Origin: Nymphaea colorata
Lineage: Eukaryota; Streptophyta; Magnoliopsida; Nymphaeales; Nymphaeaceae
Reading direction: 5' to 3'
Assembly: GCF_008831285.2 (NCBI RefSeq)
Contig: NC_045143.1
Coordinates: 3,481,503-3,545,502 of the forward strand
DNA length: 64,000 nucleotides
Of this stretch, positions 34,201-46,200 are shown one piece after another. Under the pieces are notes generated by a model that was not told the origin of the DNA, did no database searches, and saw only the letters and a list, made by a program, of their open reading frames with translations. The position numbers and the translations under genes are program-made. The stretch's first letter is position 1. Each line of letters opens with the position of its first letter.

Positions 34201-37200
34201 ATTTTTGGGAGGCATTTGAAAGACAGTAAAGTACTGGTGGACATGTGGCGTAGAATTAAGGTTGGTGGCTTTTACAGTTGATTTTAAATAAAAGTATTTC
34301 ATGATGTCCTATGTTTTCTGCTTTTTAGTTTGATATTCACTAGGAACTTTTGCCTATGGTAATCTTTTTTCTGTGGCATTTTTACTTCGTCTAAGTTCTG
34401 TTAATACTTTATAGTAATAGCCATCTTTTATTTTATTTTTGCAACAGCAGAGCTGCTATTGGTTAAATTATCAACTCCTATATGTAATTACTCTTTGGGG
34501 ATTTTCGAACTGGTTTAGCTTCCTTCAGTAGGACCATTCTTCAGGAATGATATGTACAGAAAGAGATGGATTGTAAACCTGGGATGCAACCACTTGTAGC
34601 CAAAAGAGAGCTTTATGCAGATAAGTTAGGCTTATAGTGGGTTTGTTGTCTCATGTTTAATTTTTTGTTCATCCGCAATGATACTCAGCTTAGTTTTATC
34701 TTCATATGCTGACCATTCTTGTTTCTGCTGAAGGCCTATTTGATTCATTAAGATGGGCTTAGAGCCTGACTTCTAAGAGTCTTAAGACTCTTACCTGATT
34801 AGTCAGTCGGTCAGTATTGATATTCTTTTGTGTTCCTCTCTCTCCTGTGTTTATTGATAGTCAGTCAGTCAGTATTGATATTCTTACCTGATTAGTCAGT
34901 CGGTCTGTATTGATATTCTTTTGGCCCGTGCTGCATTTCTCTGGTCGCTGGTACTCCTTTTGGTGTGTTGCTCATGCATTGAGGTGACACCTATTCTCAC
35001 CGATTATACGCTTAAATAAATCATTTTTCTCTCCATTGGAAAGGAAAAAGCACCTTATACATGGTTGTAGTAACTGGAGTTCAAGCTATCATTCCTTCTG
35101 ATCTGAATGTACACATCCTTAAGAGAGAAACTGAAGCTATTGATGGATAACTTACATTACTAATTTGTTTTGTTCGTAGACCTTAATATATGTTCCTCCG
35201 TGTAGCTTCCTGGCCTTTTCATTTGGATTCTCAACTTCAGGAAGGATGCTGAACATGCTTATCATGTCAGGCGATCTTATAATGAGCATTACTCTCAGTC
35301 TTTTTGTCATTTTCTCATACTCTTTGCCCCCTCTGGGTTTTCAGGATTCCCCATGTGCATTTTTCTGTCATTCTGATATACAAGGAAATAAAATGGGAGA
35401 CAGTTGATCGAACATTCTCTCTGACATGATTTCCTTCCAAGATTTTATCCTTTATCATGCCATGCACATTTGTGGTATTTCAAAAGTTCTTAATCTGTCA
35501 AATGAAGGAGAAAGGATTTCAATCTAATCGTGTGGACATCATCTGGCTGGGACTTGGAATTTGCATTTGCTTTATGGCTTATATTGTTACAAGTTCGTAG
35601 ATAAAAATATGTATCAGTTTGTGAAACAGTGAAATGGAGCTAGTTATGTCACTCAACATTAATGTCAATATTTGTATGCCAATTTTACAATTTTTTACTA
35701 CGGTTTATGGCATTTGTTGTTAGTTGAGTCTATGACAACTCTGTTCATTCTGCTTCTACTTCACTTTGACTTGTAAAAACAAAAGAAACTGTTGGGGAGT
35801 ACTTGAAACTCAAGTTTGCCGTTCTTTCCTTTTCAGAAACACTGTACAAGACATCCATAATGCTATGGGATCTATGTATGCGGCTGTTCTGTTCATTGGG
35901 ATAACCAATGGCACTGCTTCCCAGCCTGTAGTTTCCATTGAAAGGTTTGTTTCCTACCGGGAAAGGGGTGCAGGGATGTATTCACCTCTTGCATTTGCAT
36001 TTGCACAGGTTGGTGATGTTACCTTTCAATGTGTTTTGGAAACCTTTTAGTTGCTTTTAACAAAATTCATGCTTTCCCTTTGCAGGTTGTTATCGAATTC
36101 CCGTATGTATTTGTGCAAACTCTAATATACGGTTCAGTGTACTATGCTATGGCTTCATTTGCATGGACAGCAGCAAAATTCATTTGGTATATATTTTTCA
36201 TGTATTTTACGTTGCTGTACTTCACATTTTATGGAATGATGACCACAGCTGTCACACCTAACCACAATGTGGCTGCCATAATTGCTGCACCATTTTATAT
36301 GCTGTGGAATCTGTTCAGCGGCTTCATGATACCATACAAGGTAATAAGTTATAAGTTGATCCCTTTTCCAATTTGGAGTCCCTTTTTCTCTGGTTTTCTG
36401 TTCCAATCATTTTATATGGTGGCTGTGTGGTGCTTGTATTTTTCAGCATGTTCTGGAGGGCTGTGAATTTTTCATCCATAGTTTTTCATTAGAATGATCA
36501 CATCCCTACCTCCAGTGCCTTTGGGACTTGGAAACCAGTCAAGGATGCACAATTCTGATGTCTGTGGTTCTGAGTGGAGGTTTTTTGCAATCAACGAAAA
36601 ATTAATGACATAGCAAGACACTGAAATTATTTCTTCGTTTTCTCAATAATGGTCCAATTATATCTGTATGTAGTTCATGATTTCAACGGTCAAATTTTTA
36701 TGGTATTGGTGCCATTCTCAAACACAGCAGAGGAAATAGGATAAGAAAAACGGATCTTGCAATTTCTTTGAAAACATAAAAGGTATCGGAAATATGTAAT
36801 GATATCTTGAATGATCCACGGCCATGCTAAGAAGTGGAAACATACATCTGGATGGAACATGTGCTTAAAAGAGGCCGACTTTTGTAAGTCCTCCTTCTAA
36901 GTAATATGTGGCCGTTGCAAGGTTAAGTGTCTTGGCTAGGATTAATTGATTAAAATAAGATTTTGCGGATGCTGAGGCATTTTTCATTGCCATTTATAAA
37001 GCATGAAATCTGTACTGGTCTGGCTTTGTATTATGGTTAACTCAAAAGTTGCACAAACTGGAATCAAGTGTTGTCAGGAAAAAAAATAACGTACTGCACC
37101 TTCCTTTGCTTTTTCATAACATAAAATGCTCTAGGTGCTTATTTCTCTAATTACTGGCTAAGTTACATGGGTGCGCCAAACTAGTGAAACACCCGAGTCC

Positions 37201-37462
37201 ACTCGCATGTGGGTGTGGGTGCGGGTGTGGCCCGACACGACACCCAACTCGGTTTGACTGAGTCGGGTACTGCTGACTGCACTCACTCTTGTTTTTCTTT
37301 TTTTTTTTTCTTTTTTTTCTTCTCTCATATTTTCTCTCATCTTTTTTGCCCCCTTTTCTCTTTCCTCCCCCATTTTGTTTAATAAAACTTTGAATTTTGT
37401 ATGAGATAAAGGTAATCTTGAAAAAAAAATTAACAATATAGACAAATAAAATTATGAGAGGT

Positions 37463-37541
<79 letters not shown>

Positions 37542-38009
37542 GCCCTCGCTGCACCCGCACTAAGTTTTTTTAGAACGTGCCCCATCCAAAAACCCGCCCC
37601 CCTCACCCACGTGACATAGATTACTGGTCTACTCATTTTCTTTTTCCATTTTATTGTTTCTCTTGTTGTATTTCATCCTCTCTACTGTCAACTTGCAAGA
37701 AGATCTAAACAATAGTGCTCTTGGTGATTCTTGTAGAGGATCCCTGTGTGGTGGCGGTGGTACTATTGGGCTAATCCTGTTGCCTGGAGTTTGTATGGCC
37801 TCTTAACATCCCAGTATGGTGATCTTCATGACACCATAAGTTCGGCAGGAGGAACGACCACTGTCACCATAAGCAGTTTTCTCAATGACTACTTTGGGTT
37901 TGAGTATAGACTTTTGGGTTTGGCTGCAGTTGTTGTTGTTGGTTTTGCAGTGCTATTTGCCGTCATATTTGCTTTGGCAATCAAGCTCTTCAACTTCCAG
38001 AAGAGGTAG
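25235..38009 (+). CDS. ABCG32: Full-size ABCG (PDR) transporter, ABCG32/PEC1-like
   Basis: 24 exons: 25235-25539, 26405-26525, 26655-26743, 26826-26910, 27194-27353, 27433-27509, 27598-27651, 28215-28305, 28386-28687, 28807-29088, 29406-29722, 29813-29973, 30047-30150, 30910-31066, 31151-31261, 31338-31429, 31515-31847, 31927-32217, 32361-32444, 32872-33005, 33088-33315, 35837-36008, 36086-36340, 37737-38009; about 1,425 aa (Arabidopsis ABCG32, 1,420). Order is NBD-TMD-NBD-TMD. NBD1 has Walker [10 protein letters not shown] (K184), signature SGGQ 318-321 and Walker B FMDDIS. NBD2 has GVSGAGKTT (K874), LSTEQ 975-979 and FMDEP. Both membrane domains are intact, ending KLFNFQKR. In plants this clade (PEC1, barley EIBI1) exports cutin precursors at the plasma membrane of epidermal cells. 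The start follows family N-termini ([12 protein letters not shown]). D342 replaces the usual catalytic Glu in NBD1. Intron 6 seems to use a GC donor. Confidence 0.95.
28155..28222 (+). repeat. Tandem duplication (39-bp period) copying the ABCG32 exon-8 acceptor
   Basis: TATAGCC(T/C)CTGATTGGCACAG|ATTCTAG occurs at 28155 and again at 28194. The second copy is the acceptor that keeps the protein frame (exon from 28215). Using the first would add 39 nt that read into a TGA, so it is a potential decoy. Confidence 0.88.
34789..34923. repeat. Short repeats in ABCG32 intron 21, three units
   Basis: The core GTCAGTC(G/A)GTC(A/T)GTATTGATATTCTT appears three times at about 34802, 34860 and 34895, two copies with the same CTTACCTGATTA lead. 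It is unevenly spaced within the 2.5-kb intron 21 and does not touch coding sequence. Confidence 0.75.
37158..37619. mobile_element. Short non-autonomous TIR element (hAT-like MITE) in ABCG32 intron 23
   Basis: The direct repeat ATTACTGG occurs at 37150-37157 and 37620-37627, an 8-bp target-site duplication. Between them the ends are inverted: CTAAGTTACATGGGTG at the left against CTATGTCACGTGGGTG read from the right, 13 of 16 matching. The 462-bp interior has no coding capacity and includes a pyrimidine-rich run and a TA/GT microsatellite. An 8-bp duplication with short terminal repeats is typical of hAT superfamily MITEs; assignment beyond that is inference. Confidence 0.72.
37462..37541. 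repeat. (TA)n(GT)n(TA)n compound microsatellite inside the MITE
   Basis: TA units flank a run of about 26 GT units. It lies within the intronic element and probably expanded after insertion. Confidence 0.9.
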
Positions 38010-38430
38010 TGAAATTTGCATTTTTTAATGCCTATCAGTCTTATTTTTTCTATTCTATGTCCTGAGATCACTTATTATTGAGGGCCAGGACTTGAAATAT
38101 GTAAATTCTTGTTTACAATAATGCAAATGTTCTTGAAATGCCGATACGCTAATAGTATACAATTTGTACAATTGATTGAGTATTATCCAGTTTGAAAATC
38201 GTAGGTTAGATTTGTATTGGCTCAAAATTGTCCCGTCAAAGTTATTGAGGATATCTCGTCTTCTAAGGATCACCACTTGATTGTGTTTTGTAAGGTGGAT
38301 ACATTTATTGAACTGACAGTGGGGATACTATTGCAGCTAATAACTATTTTGTTTGGCATATGGTTCTTAGGATTTAGTTACCTTATGGCTTCTATACATG
38401 TATGTGGCTTATATATATATGTGTGTGTGC

Positions 38431-38461
<31 letters not shown>

Positions 38462-41400
38462 TTAAGTTTTGAAAATGCTGCGGTTGCCGCTTCGACCTCT
38501 CTTGAGCCACAACACTCATAGAGTCTCTTTAGTTCAAAAGGAAGTTGACGCTGGGTATGACTTTAAATGACTACTGCGACAGTTGGACCGTGTTCTTTTT
38601 ATTATAAGACTATGATTTTTGAGCTACTAAATTTGATGCATTCTGACCCGTTGTTTTTTAGTAGTGTTGATCTTTCTTCTATTTGTTCACTTGATGAAAT
38701 GATTTTTGAGGGTAAAAATGGACATAAAAAGCTCAAAAGAGGACTACTCGTTTTATCTTTGTATATATACGAAACTAAAATATCGTCCTAAAATTGAGGA
38801 ACATTCTTCATACTGTAACAGGGTCTGCCATGTCAAACCATTTTCTTTCCCATTTTTTCGCAAAGATTTGCAGGCCACTTCTCCGTATATATGTGTGTGT
38901 GTGTGTGTCAACAATTTTATGGGCCATCTGGTTGCATTTTTTTTAGTTTCTTTTTTAAAGCCTAATGTATGAGATACAGAGTTGGTGGAGACTGACGTGC
39001 ATTAAGGTTCTTTGGTAGTGCAAAACTGATGGCTGAGAGAATTCATTTACATTTTTCAGCCTCCAAAAAAAAAAGTTCTAATAAAAAACGAAAGAAATCA
39101 CTTTGTAGAGCCTTGGTCATACTGAACAAATTTTATACAATTTAATCAAATTAAAACAACTGGGATTGTAAGATATAGATTAAGATGGCATGGAAATGGT
39201 ACTTCCTCGCACACGCACACACAACCAAGGAAACCAAGGAGATCCCAAAACCGGACATAAGATACGATATCAATTATTGATCCCAACAAATCCATTTCTT
39301 CAATCGAGGAAGTTCTCTTTATCTATTTTAGTTCGAGGAGCACGACTTTGATTGGAATGTGTGGAAAAGTTCCTCCGTCGGGGCCGAAGTCATTTTCGTT
39401 CACAAGTGTTTGTTTCTTTATTTTGAACATTTTCGCAGTAAAAGAATGTGAGAGCATCTCGTTTCACTTGAGCTTCGTTTTAGCTGGAACGTCTCTCGAT
39501 TTAAACGGCTTTCTTCGCGCAATTCTATTAAGAGCCCAGCTTCTCGCTTAATCACACATTGAGACATGGGGATTTTTTGTGAAAGCCTGTTAGCTAAGTT
39601 TCTGGATTTCCCACAAGAATCGCAGAAGGAGAAAAAATATTCTTTCTGATGACCTGACAAAGGTCCCTCCAATTTCAAAACATCAAAAAGATGCCGAACT
39701 CTATCGGAGATTTCAATAAGGATTAGTCTTCCTTTGAAATTATGGATAAGATGTTGGTCCCTGAAAGGAAATTTGCTTGTTCTTTATGATAAACCCTAAT
39801 GCTTCACATACCCAAAACACCAACGATAGTATGTGCTCAATCATCAAGGCAAATGGCGGAAGAATGACAAATATTCTTCCTCTTTTATGGAGCAGATAGA
39901 GCAAACAGCCTTTGGCTTCACCATTTTCTCTATGTTTTGCGTGCAGAGAGAATGTTTGGGTTCCTTTCTTTTGCATTAAAATAATTGGGTAGGGCCTATT
40001 TCCAACATTGGATCCTTGTGTATTACTATTATATATGAATAAATTAGTTTAATAACTGATGGCAATTACCTGTTCACCATTCCCCACTCAACCATGTTCA
40101 TCTTACAAAATTGGAAACTTTGTCTCTATTTGTCCTTGGCTTTCTTTTTTTTTTTTTTGTAGTTGAATGATAGAGGAAAGGAGCAGAGACTGCATGGTAC
40201 AAATTGGACTTTGTAGCAACGAGGAAGTGCATCCTAGCAAGGGTTTAGATCTGAAAGTGCGACTACCTTGATTTGATTTGTTCCTTTCTCCTCATTAAGC
40301 GAGTGGTTCATGGTTTAGAGAATGGTACCAAACCTAGACCGTATGCGCCTGGAGACCGCAATATGTCGACGTATCTGGTTCTAAGACCATCGATGGATTC
40401 AAAGATGGATATCCAGTGCCACCTGAACCCGACCAAGATAGTAAGACTTGGAATTTTACTTTCTCAGTCTAATGGGTGGGTATCCATTATTCAGATATTC
40501 ATATATATGCATTTATAAATCCAAATTTAATAACAATAACGTTTCACTTTATAGTTAAAATCCACTTAGAATCCGGTTGAGTTTCATCCGAACCACTTAA
40601 ACTCCTCTAGGTTGGATACTGAACCTGACAGAGGCAATCCAGTCTCTTTGGGTCAGGTTAAGTGGGATCAATACATGGACCGGTTTTATTAAATCGTGAA
40701 CTTTTTTACAAACACTTAGTATAGCTACCACCTTTCTTCTTGTTTCTAGAGTCCAGAGTTGTTTCAATGCATGGGTAGTCCTACAGTACGCTATGTAACT
40801 CGAATATCTTGCATACCATTATTTACAGTTCAAATGAATAAACACTTATGAACAACAAACCGAAAAGCATCGTCCACATGACCGTATGGCCGACCAGTTT
40901 GTTATACCCATTGGAGTCCAACTTTTTTAAATTCTGATTCTGGTTATTTGGAGAGGTTAAGAGCAACCCACTGGAGAGTTGTCAGTGGGAGTTGGGAAAG
41001 ACGGGCTTTACCTTATGGGCGTAAGATGCCTCCAAGTCTGTTGAGCATATTTCTTGGGGATAGGTAATTTTGATTTTGGGGGACAATGAGATTGCTTTTT
41101 CATTAATTAGTGAACAAGCGTTGAAAATTTGTCATTCCTTAATACCAAAAAAGAAGTGACGTTCTTAAAAGAGTGATTGAATAAAATAAACAAATAAAGG
41201 TTTGATTTGGGAAGAGAGATCTGTCGAAATGCGGTTAAACTTTAAAAGTCCAATTGCTAAATCCAAGAATTCTTAGTCTAATCAAGATGGAGCAAGTAGA
41301 GGACCATTATAATGAACCACACCACGTAGTCTATATATAAAGCTTTAGATCCAGCACAAATCTGAATTGTATATGTGAATTAAAGTTTAAAACTTTAAAC

Positions 41401-42890
41401 TAATATGACATTGGCTTTGCCCGTTTCCCTTCGAGTTTGAGTAGACAGAGGAATCAGGAAAAAACCAGATTCAACTAATTGGAACCGATATTCCACAGAT
41501 TCAAGCTACTTATCAGGATGGTCCATGATCTCGAGGCTCGGACTATTGCTGTGAACAGATCGTGCAATGTGATCAATCTATGCAATGTTATTTTCCATCA
41601 ATGCCATTTATTGCTTTTCCAGGTAGGCGGTTAACAATATGAGCACTCATGATGTGAGAACTTCTATACCACTCAAACAAGGGGTTTGTCCGTTGATCTG
41701 AAATATTTTCGCTCCGGCCATGCAGCAAGGAACACCAATCATAAGCTTTTGTTTCTTCGTTGTTGGGATAACTTCAGTATCCTGGGAAAATGACTTTTTG
41801 AAACTAAATCCATTTCAGATTCTTGCAATTCTGTCACAGAAGTTTCAGGCAGAACCGAGATTGACGTTTTATATACTACCAATAAAAGTAAAATGGGGAT
41901 TTTATGAAGTGTTAAGATGAAGACTTGTCATCAACTCCCCAACTGTGGTGACAACTTGAGTTTGGTCATCCTTTCATAATGGGGATCCATTAGTTGGTGA
42001 TTGATGCGTACCTGCCATAAAGAAAGAAACATAAGATCTTAGGACTTTGGTTTCCTTAACTGTGCCAAATTTAACAAAATTGAAAATTCAGGTCGTGGTA
42101 TATTTGAATACGTAGGCAAAAAGCATACATTATTGCATTTTAATATGAGCGTAACAGACTTGAAATACAAAATTCATACACTTTTTGGAACCATGAATAC
42201 CAACTTCAATTTCGTAATAATGTTTGTTGAAATCCTTCCGTAAGTGGAAGTTCATCAAGTACATGGACAAATCTCATAACGACAACGAAAAGATCACCTA
42301 ATTTAGAAAAGGAAAGGCCCCCAAGAATCCTCGATGTACCCTCCATTCACATTTCATGGGATATCGACTTCTGCTCATCTTTGTTCAAAATTTTCCTTGG
42401 TCATGTGTCTGATAACCAGTTCTTGTGCCTTTGATTTGATTTTGTCTTTTTCATGCCTAGGGGTCACGATGTTGTAACTTCCGAAGAAACATGGGCATTA
42501 ATGGCGTTAAACAGAGGTTAAAATATTGCTAGAAGTCACTTTTTGCATCCGACTCACAAGGGCGGCTCCGCTCATTTAATGAGAAAGCGGGACGCAATGA
42601 ACGTAGCCACCATCCACCACCTTTTGGTCGACCGACATTTTAAACAGCAATGACAGTCGACAGAAGAGAAAAAAAAACAATGCATCTTGGTTGGACTGAG
42701 AGTATCGTGTTAGTTATTTTGGAATTAAAAATGGCAGAGAGAGCTGCTTCATCGACAGGTGATAATACAGAGAGAGCGAGCTCGAGCTTGCTCACTCGGC
42801 GACAGGCGGCTTTCTTGGTCTGTAGCCAACGGTAATTTTTTATGCTTTCACCAAAGTTCTTGGCCTGAAACACCAAATACACTGGTTCTC
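38010..42890. other. Intergenic, about 5 kb: ABCG32 3' flank to TIFY8 promoter
   Basis: No conserved coding frame was seen. It includes a TA/GT/GA microsatellite at 38410-38461 just after the transporter and short GT runs near 38896. A stretch around 40300-40690 with repeated short AACCTAGACC/CCTGAACCC-like pieces looks like a degraded dispersed repeat, unassigned. Confidence 0.45.
38410..38461. repeat. (TA)n(GT)n(GA)n compound microsatellite
   Basis: Runs of TA, then GT with one GC interruption, then GA, follow one another about 400 bp after the ABCG32 stop codon. Confidence 0.88.
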
Positions 42891-43297
42891 TCTCTCTCTC
42901 TCTCACGTGGGAGGAAGGGACCAAAGAGAGGTGGAGAGATCGCAGTCTTGTTTTAGTCAAGAAAGGAAAGGAGACAGAAGAAAAGGGAGATGGAGATAGA
43001 GAAAGAGAGGACCGTTACTTGGCAAATGTCGTTCTGAGCAAAGCTGCATGTGTTTGTGAAACTTTTTTTCTTCTCTTTTTCCTCTTTGCCTTTTCTTTCC
43101 CTCTTGGTTAGAGAGAGAGAGGTAGGCATTACTAGTAATGGCGTCCTGAGGGGAAGGCCGCCTCGTACTTGCAAAACTCTTTTGCTTTTCTCTTCTTCTT
43201 TCAATTTCTTTCCTTCTTTCTTTTGGTCTTTTGAGAGAGAGGGGGAGAGAGAGTGGAGGTGGTGTGGGCCCGCTGAGAGAGTGTGGGGGAGGGGGTA
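42890..43297 (+). promoter_or_regulatory. GA/CT-rich leader of the TIFY8 gene with short upstream ATG
   Basis: The 400 bases before the start codon are strongly biased to alternating CT and GA blocks (about 42891-42903, 43110-43122, 43233-43252). Such leaders are common in plant transcription-factor genes. A four-codon upstream ORF (ATG GCG TCC TGA) lies at 43138-43149. No TATA box could be assigned. Confidence 0.4.
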
Positions 43298-46200
43298 ATG
43301 GCGGCCAGTGTGATGATGTCGAGAGAAGGGCAGCAGCCGGTCTTCCACGACTTCCTCGGCATGAGCTGTACGGACTCAGCGGTGTTGCCGGCGGCGAACA
43401 AGAGCGTTGCTGGAAGCGCGCAGGGAGACTTGTCGGCAGGAGGAGCATCTTCAGCCGCCGGCCAGCCTCTGGTTCGAACCAGCTCCCACCTCGTCTCCGG
43501 TGAAACCTTCTGTCTAGACTCCTTTGTTCCTTCTCACAGTCCATTTTTCTAGTTTCTTGTGAATTATTTTGATGGGTGTTGGAGATATTCCTCATTTTTG
43601 TTCGTTCCTGCGTTCATTTTCTTCTTTCTTTTGAGCTCCCGGATGATGGGCATGCAAGAATGCCTTCACTTCTTCCTTGGTTCTTTTTTTCAGTGTCTAC
43701 CTTTTTATGCGTTTCTAGAGTCTGCTTGTTTAATCCGCGCACCTTGTTGTGGTAAATTGACATGTTAACCTCAGTAGTTGTCTGTCAGCAATGCTCTTTT
43801 TTTTTTTTGTTGCTTGTGTTTTCATGGTTGATATCTCATGTGATTTCATTATGCTGAAAACATTAGATGCATTTTGTTTTCCTTTTCCCTTTTCTGTAAT
43901 TTGCTTCAACGTTTTGGTTTAATTGAGTATGCAATTACAGTTATCGTCTCTTTCTATCTTTTTTATTTGTTGATTATATAAGTTGCACGTACTGATGTTT
44001 TTTCTTTACGTCATTTTGGTTTGTCATCTCTCTAGAACGGCAGCGGGGAAGCAATCTCGATGAAGTTCAGTTACATGGTCAAATGAGTAGTTCCATGTTG
44101 CTGGACCGGTGTTCTGGAAGGAAGAGGAGCAATTCGGACTCGGGATTCATGGGATCAATGAGAGGCAGGATGTTGCAAATGGGTGCAGATTCTATGGAAA
44201 ATGCAAACTTGATGAAGGTGTAAGCGAATATCCTTTCTTTTTCTCCTCTCTGTAGAGCACTACGAGCTTTCTGTAGTAGGACGAATGGTTGCAGAAGATG
44301 TTACTGCAAGCTTTTGAAGAACTTCGGAAGCTCCCCGCCCAGGAAACTCATGTTGGAAGTGAAGAACTACGTGTTTTCTTGTGCTTCCCAAACTTTATGT
44401 AAAGCTCGATTCCTCAGATATAAAAGCACAACCTTCAGTGGTCTAGTGGAATATGCTTTTCTTGTTCGGAGAAACTTTTTTTTTGAAAATTTTGATAATG
44501 TTTTTATTGTAAATACGTCTTCCTGTGTATTGGCTTGAAAACGTAGTCAAGCGAGAAAATGAACCGTTTATCTTTTTGTGAATATATAGTCTCTCACTGT
44601 CTTTTGTTATGTTTCCCAAATCTTTGTGCTTCACATGAAGGCATTTGCGTAGACAATCCTCTGCATTTTTTTTTCATTGCTTCTGGTGCGCGTTCCGTAC
44701 CCTTTGAACTAGTTTAGAATGTGCTGTACTTCATAATTGTACACGAACAGAAAACTAGTACTTTTTATTGCTCATGCTTGTACCCTGTTCGAACTTACAT
44801 GTGGACATGACTACTTATTTTATCATGGTCAAATTGGCTTACAGATTTATCAAAATGAAGCAAGAGATCACAGAGTAGTTGGACGGCATCAGGAAGAAGT
44901 TATAAATCTTATGCAACCACCAAGAAGTGGTTCTGCTAATCCAGCTTTATTGCAGCTGCAAATGAGCATGAGATCAGATTTTGCTGCGTCAAAGTTGGAT
45001 CAGGTCATGCCAACCAATAGAATGCCTGCAATGAGCTTCCATCCTCGCCTTAGTCAGTGCACTCAGTATGGAATATTTGCAGAGAAAATTTCTTCAGGTG
45101 TGTATAAGGACAGCAGTGCTGGCCCTTCTTACTCAATCCGCAGCAGATGAAGGTTCAAGAACTGGAATGAAGGGGTGTGGGATAAAAAATATTGCTGCCT
45201 CAGTGACTGGTGCAGGTGAGAGGACTTCTACTAGCGTGATGCTGAGTAAGCAAATGGCCAGTCCTCAAGCGATTGCATTTGAATCCAGTGGTCTATCAAG
45301 GTATGTGGTGTGTTGTTGAGTATACTAGAGGGTTTCTAACTTTCTGGTCTTTGAAGTATCTGTATCCAAGAACTGCCAATGGCACATCTAATCTATCTGC
45401 TTTGTGATTCATCTCTGTTGATTGCTGCCAAAGGCACGTCTATGCTGTCTCATTTCTGATTTATCTTTTGTTTTACAGCCACCAAATTTTGCCATCAGTT
45501 AATCGTCAGATGACCATATTCTATGCAGGACAAGCACACGTATTTGATGACGTCCATCCAAAAAAGGTACATATGTTGCACACAGTTTACTAGTCTTGTA
45601 AATTTTGTTATGTACCTAAGGAACACTTTGCAACAGTACATGTGGGTAAAGATCAATTGCCTTATAGGCCTCTAACTGTATATTGGGTCAACTTTTTTCT
45701 GCATTATCTGGAGCTTGTGGCATTTCAAATGATACTACGAACATGCATGTTGGAAATGCAAAGTTAGTGGTCTCTTCATGTTGGTAATTGCATAAACTGC
45801 TTGAAAATTGTAGCCCTTCTTTGCTTTATATATTGCTGAAGGCTTCATTTATAACCAACCAGGGTTGTCGTCTCTCATGCAATCCATGCATCCGAACTAC
45901 TTCAGTGGGATCGTATATATCTCCATGAAAGGGTGTAGTCCTAAGCTGTGATGTGATCAACGACTAGGGATGACTAGGGATTTCTAGTACCTATAGTAAA
46001 AAATAGTTTTCATCAGATGCTTTTGCCTTATCTTTTGAACTGTGCATTTTGTGTTTTTTCTTATTTGACATGTTGTTTAACTGTATATATACATGTTTTG
46101 TATGTTCTACCGTATATGTACATGTTTTTATATGTTCTACTGTATATTTACATGTTTTATATGTTCTGTATATGTTCTTTAGTTGTTCATTATACAGACA

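Noticed and set aside
42957-43595. 212-aa minus-strand ORF opposite the TIFY8 leader and exon 1
   Set aside because: It consists of low-complexity Ser/Pro/Lys/Arg/Glu generated by the GA/CT-rich leader. It covers the real TIFY8 exon 1.
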